Assembly (NCBI GenBank): GCA_031255915.1 | Contig: JAIRRP010000005.1 | Span: forward strand, 1-34,550 | Source of the DNA: Puniceicoccales bacterium | Lineage (GTDB): Bacteria > Verrucomicrobiota > Verrucomicrobiia > Opitutales > JAIRLG01 | DNA length: 34,550 bases | Reading direction: 5' to 3' | Shown here: piece after piece, positions 31,350-34,550 of the stretch | Layout of the letters: every line of letters starts with the position of its first letter | How positions within the stretch are numbered: position 1 is the first letter of the stretch | Position numbers and translations under genes: made by a program | Notes under the pieces: model-generated | The model's input: the letters and a program-made list of their open reading frames with translations, nothing else | Told to the model about the DNA's origin: nothing | Databases searched by the model: none

Positions 31350-33869
31350 ATGAGTGTCAGGGTTTACCAGTTATCCAAGCAATTAGGGAAAGATAATAAA
31401 CAAATTATCGCCCTCCTACAGGCGCGTGGATTATCCATTCAAAGCGCCTCCAGTACCGTTCCTAACATCTACGCCGACGCGCTTCTGGAAGAATTCAAAG
31501 ATACGGTTCCTCAATCCGAAAATGCAGATATTGAAGCTCCTAAAACATCGAAAGATCTCGATGTAACAGACTCAGAACCACCTTCGGCCTCTAACATTGA
31601 CAAAAATCCACTCAAGCAAGACGAAGTAAAGTTAAACACACCAATACCCACCGAGGCTAATCAACCAATAAAAACACCTTTCTCATATTCCCAAACTTCT
31701 ATAGCATCGGCAACCTCATCTAACCAGACGGCGTTTCTCCCCAGAACCAAACCAGCACCTCGCCCCCCCGCTATTCTCCTCGAAAAACGCCAAGTCGTTG
31801 CGGCCGATGCCATTGCTGCTTTTTCGAACTCCGTAAGGAAACTCTCAACGGAAAAGGGACCTACTTCCGGAACAAAAGTTGTTTCTCAGCCTACTGATGT
31901 CATCTCCAATAAAAGCTCTTCTACTCCTTCAAACGCTGCCATTTCCTCTTCTATTCCCACTATACCTCGCTTTTCTCCCCACTTCAGCCCCAGACCATCG
32001 ATAAAAGAATTTAAGATTCCTGCACCGCTACCCCATTTGGCACCTGTTCCGCCGATGGCCAAAAATGAACCCGAAGTCACGAGAGCTCTCAAAGTCTTAA
32101 GGGCCAAGACGCCTATCATTGTCCATGAGTTTGCGTCCGCCATCGGCATTAAACCCTTCCAGCTCATTTCCGAATTGATGCGTCTGGGCATATTCGCATC
32201 CATGAACCAATCCATCGTGGAAGAAATAGCGGCGAAAGTAGCTAAAAAATATGGATTTCAGTTAGAAGTTCGTCGACGCGGTGAAGAATCTGACCCTAAA
32301 CGCAGGAAAGAAAGAACATCTCCCATTGCCACAGATACTTCTGAGCAACGGGAATTACGTCCTCCCATCGTCTGTGTTCTTGGCCACATTGATCACGGAA
32401 AAACAACTCTCCTGGATGCTATCCGACAAACGGATGTGGCCTCGGGCGAAGCGGGTGGCATTACCCAGCATATCGCCGCTTATCAGGTAGAGGTCCAAGG
32501 AAAAAAAATTACATTCCTCGACACCCCAGGGCACGCTGCTTTTGCCAAGATGCGCCAGCGAGGAGCGAATGTGACGGATATTGCCATTCTCGTCGTAGCT
32601 GCCGATGACGGATTCATGCCACAGACGGATGAAGCGCTGAAATTTGCACAAAAAGCGGGTGTTCCCGTCGTCGTAGCCATCAATAAAATTGACGTTAAAG
32701 GCGCCAACATCGATCGCGTCAAACAACAGATGCAACAGCGGAGCATTACGCCTGAAGAATGGGGTGGAGAAACACTTTGTATCGGCATTTCAGCCACTCA
32801 AAAAACACATCTGCAAGAACTCCTAGAGCTTGTGCTCATTCAGGCAGAAATGCTGGAGCTCAAAGCGAATCCCAAAGCCAATACAGAAGCTGTCATTATC
32901 GAATCACAGGTAGATACAGGTCACGGGGTAGCCGCGACCGCCATCATCCAAGAAGGTACATTAGCAATAGGTACCGTGCTCGTCTGTGGCTCACAGTATT
33001 GTCGCGTACGCGCCCTTTTCGACGATCATGGGAAATCGATCAAAACAGCCCCGCCTTCGACACCCATTCGCATCATAGGTTGGTCAGGTGCACCCGAAGT
33101 CGGTAGTCTAGCTCATGCAGTAAAAGAGGAAAAACAAGCCAGAGCTGAGGCTGAAGAAAACGCTTCTCTTGAAAAAAAGTCTAGAGAACAATCCACTTCT
33201 TCCATATTTGGAAAAAATGCACAAGAGACATTCGCCGCCCTCGGCACTCCTTCCCACGAAAAGGTACTAAAGCTCCTCGTCAAAACGGATGTCCAGGGAA
33301 GCATCGAAGCTGTCCGTCTGTGTTTGGAAAGTATCCTTAGTAATAAAGTTCACTGGGAGATCATTGCCCAATCCGTTGGAAATATCTGCAAAAATGACAT
33401 TGAACTCGCCCACTCTTCCGATGCCACTATTTTAGGATTTAACACCTCCTATGACTCCGGAGCAGCCGCTTTAGTTAAAAATCTTCAAGTGAAAGTCCTA
33501 CGACATAGTATCATCTATGAACTCGCAGACCAGGTTCGTGATGCCATGACGGATCTTTTGGAGCCAGAACTTCATGAAAATTATTTAGGGTCGGCGCAAG
33601 TACGTCAAATTTTTCACCTATCCAAAGGGCTCGTAGCCGGCTGCATGGTGATCGACGGCAAGATCATTCGCGAGAAATTCCTACGCGTAAAGCGCGGGAA
33701 ACAATTACTCTTCAAAGGTCGCATAGCCTCCTTAAAACACCTTAAAGAAGATTTACCTGAAGTACGAGCTGGATTTGAATGTGGGATACAGTCCCAAGGA
33801 TTTACTGCTTTTGAAATCAATGACGATATCGAGTGTTATGAAGTCGTCGAACAACGACCTTCACTCTAA
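31350..33869 (+). CDS. infB: Translation initiation factor IF-2
   Basis: GTPase that brings initiator tRNA to the 30S subunit and promotes subunit joining. 839 residues from the ATG at 31350, with GAGAG upstream. Seen: an N-terminal IF2_N domain (VRVYQLSKQLGKDNKQIIALL), a long Pro/Ser/Thr-rich linker (about 55-255), a second IF2_N-like helix block (PIIVHEFASAIGIKPFQLISELM), and G domain motifs G1 GHIDHGKT at 345-352 (most IF2 have GHVDHGKT), GGITQHI, DTPGHAAF, NKID and ISA. Domain II, an acidic insert (EEKQARAEAEEN) and C-terminal domains with VGSI-like LGSAQVRQIFHLSKG follow. A 12-codon upstream extension in frame (31314) is not family-like. It follows nusA by 73 bp and precedes rbfA by 11 bp. 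Confidence 0.97.
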   Translation: MSVRVYQLSKQLGKDNKQIIALLQARGLSIQSASSTVPNIYADALLEEFKDTVPQSENADIEAPKTSKDLDVTDSEPPSASNIDKNPLKQDEVKLNTPIPTEANQPIKTPFSYSQTSIASATSSNQTAFLPRTKPAPRPPAILLEKRQVVAADAIAAFSNSVRKLSTEKGPTSGTKVVSQPTDVISNKSSSTPSNAAISSSIPTIPRFSPHFSPRPSIKEFKIPAPLPHLAPVPPMAKNEPEVTRALKVLRAKTPIIVHEFASAIGIKPFQLISELMRLGIFASMNQSIVEEIAAKVAKKYGFQLEVRRRGEESDPKRRKERTSPIATDTSEQRELRPPIVCVLGHIDHGKTTLLDAIRQTDVASGEAGGITQHIAAYQVEVQGKKITFLDTPGHAAFAKMRQRGANVTDIAILVVAADDGFMPQTDEALKFAQKAGVPVVVAINKIDVKGANIDRVKQQMQQRSITPEEWGGETLCIGISATQKTHLQELLELVLIQAEMLELKANPKANTEAVIIESQVDTGHGVAATAIIQEGTLAIGTVLVCGSQYCRVRALFDDHGKSIKTAPPSTPIRIIGWSGAPEVGSLAHAVKEEKQARAEAEENASLEKKSREQSTSSIFGKNAQETFAALGTPSHEKVLKLLVKTDVQGSIEAVRLCLESILSNKVHWEIIAQSVGNICKNDIELAHSSDATILGFNTSYDSGAAALVKNLQVKVLRHSIIYELADQVRDAMTDLLEPELHENYLGSAQVRQIFHLSKGLVAGCMVIDGKIIREKFLRVKRGKQLLFKGRIASLKHLKEDLPEVRAGFECGIQSQGFTAFEINDDIECYEVVEQRPSL

Positions 33870-33880
33870 CCGGAATTTTT

Positions 33881-34270
33881 ATGCATCCTCGGATCACACG
33901 GGTTAATTCGCTTTTGCAGGAAGCGCTTGCCGGTATTTTAAAAAAATACTATCGCGAAGAATCGGTCACCATCACCATCACCCGCATTGCCACTTCCAGC
34001 GATTTGCACTATGCAACGGTCTACGTAAGCATTATCGGCAACGAAGCGGAACAAAAGCGTTCCCTCCGTTGGCTTCACAAAAAAAAGTTCGAGCTCCGCA
34101 ACCACATCAATCGAGAAGTTGTGCTGAAATTCTCGCCGGAATTGCATTTTTTGATGGATAACTCTCATTTACGAGCGATGCGTATCGGATCCCTTCTCTC
34201 AGAAGTCGAGACATCCTCTTTCGAAGAACACAACAGCAGCTTCTTCATCAAATCCACAATGCCCTCTTAA
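33881..34270 (+). CDS. rbfA: 30S ribosome-binding factor RbfA
   Basis: Single KH-domain protein that assists late 16S 5'-end maturation of the small subunit and cold adaptation. 129 residues, normal length. Seen: TRVNSLLQEALAGILKK at the N-terminus, the central VTITRIATSSDLHYATVYVSIIG strand-helix region, and LRNHINREVVLKFSPELHFLMDNS, the hallmark KH crossover (R-x5-R...K..P.L.F..D). The tail after about residue 110 is Ser/Glu-rich. The start lies 11 bp after infB, so it is co-transcribed. The common followers truB and ribF are not next to it. Confidence 0.95.
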   Translation: MHPRITRVNSLLQEALAGILKKYYREESVTITITRIATSSDLHYATVYVSIIGNEAEQKRSLRWLHKKKFELRNHINREVVLKFSPELHFLMDNSHLRAMRIGSLLSEVETSSFEEHNSSFFIKSTMPS

Positions 34271-34392
34271 GGTCCGCCATAGGGTGGGGCTCCTAGGGAA
34301 AAATTAATATCCCTCATTTTTATTTCCATCACTCACCTGTTACTTTCGCAAAGAACTGGCTTCTCTCGTGGATTTGAATTTCCAGAAGTCTG

Positions 34393-34536
34393 TTGCAAAG
34401 TTGGGTTTTTAGAGAAAAACTAGCATCATTACAGGACAATTCTTCTCAAGAGGACAATTCCCTCGCCGCTTATTTGGGTGCCTTGGATGCCTTATTAGAG
34501 GATGCTGTCAAAATTAGGCAACCCAAAGAGAGATAG
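34393..34536 (+). pseudogene. Possible reading-frame remnant cut by a MITE
   Basis: One + frame, opening after a TGA at 34375 with a possible TTG start at 34393, encodes LQSWVFREKLASLQDNSSQE...LAAYLGALDALLE, which looks helical and protein-like. It then runs into the MITE at 34498, whose bases supply the last ~11 residues and the stop. No family is recognised. It may be the tail of a lost gene or chance; 34271-34392 shows nothing. Confidence 0.2.
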
Positions 34537-34550
34537 AGGGGATGTGGAAT
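34498..34550 (-). mobile_element. MITE copy 6 (cut by window end)
   Basis: Begins after TA (about 34496-34497) with GAGGATGCTGTCAAAATTAGGCAAC and continues with AAAGAGAGATAGAGGGGATGTGGAAT, matching the reverse complement of the right half of the copy at 1192 until the window ends. Confidence 0.72.

Overview
The window looks like part of a chromosome from a Verrucomicrobiota-like bacterium of the PVC group, probably Opitutae-related. That assignment is inference. It rests on a type IV pilin-like protein with a C-terminal DGHVEW signature, an LL-diaminopimelate aminotransferase of the DapL type, a ClpC whose N-terminus looks verrucomicrobial, and base composition near 50% GC by eye. A UhpC/GlpT-type sugar-phosphate antiporter and a BioY biotin importer would suit a host-associated or scavenging lifestyle, but do not prove it. 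Almost every gene is housekeeping. No phage, CRISPR array, toxin-antitoxin pair, plasmid gene or transposase was seen.

Layout. 1-1059: 3' part of mnmA (+). 1060-1655: repeats only. 1656-3650: glyA followed by a prepilin gene (-). 3651-4229: repeats. 4230-5462: xseA (+). Then tRNA-Tyr (-), alr (-), tRNA-His (-) between two inverted repeat units, and a + strand run lptF/G - dapL - lysS - miaB (7891-13386). bioY (13428-14045, -) is convergent with miaB across a shared hairpin. A long - strand run follows, in transcription order rpsO, pnp, glgC, adk-like, a 50-residue membrane ORF, prfA, tilS, ftsH (24977 down to 14328). clpC (+) diverges from rpsO. tRNA-Asp (+), an organophosphate antiporter (-), and the nusA - infB - rbfA operon (+) complete the window.

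The genes cover translation (tRNA modification by MnmA, MiaB and TilS; LysRS, RF1, S15, NusA, IF2, RbfA), RNA decay (PNPase), proteolysis (FtsH, ClpC), envelope precursors (Alr, DapL, LptF/G), one-carbon metabolism (GlyA), glycogen synthesis (GlgC) and DNA repair (XseA).

The unusual content is between the genes. First, a dispersed ~109-bp repeat occurs in at least six full copies and is built as an outer 14-15-bp stem enclosing three hairpins, a cloverleaf or four-way junction. Its stems show compensatory base changes between copies. Two further elements, at 17839 and 28056, keep the same shape with partly or wholly different sequence, so shape rather than sequence seems to be conserved. Second, a ~143-bp MITE with TA target duplications occurs six times. 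Two copies sit exactly at the stop codons of host genes, where the element end regenerates TAG. One copy places an outward -35 box in front of a host -10. A ~330-bp block of MITE plus spacer plus cloverleaf is duplicated in inverted orientation 20 kb apart. These repeat families are the best candidates for something undescribed; novelty itself cannot be judged without database searches.
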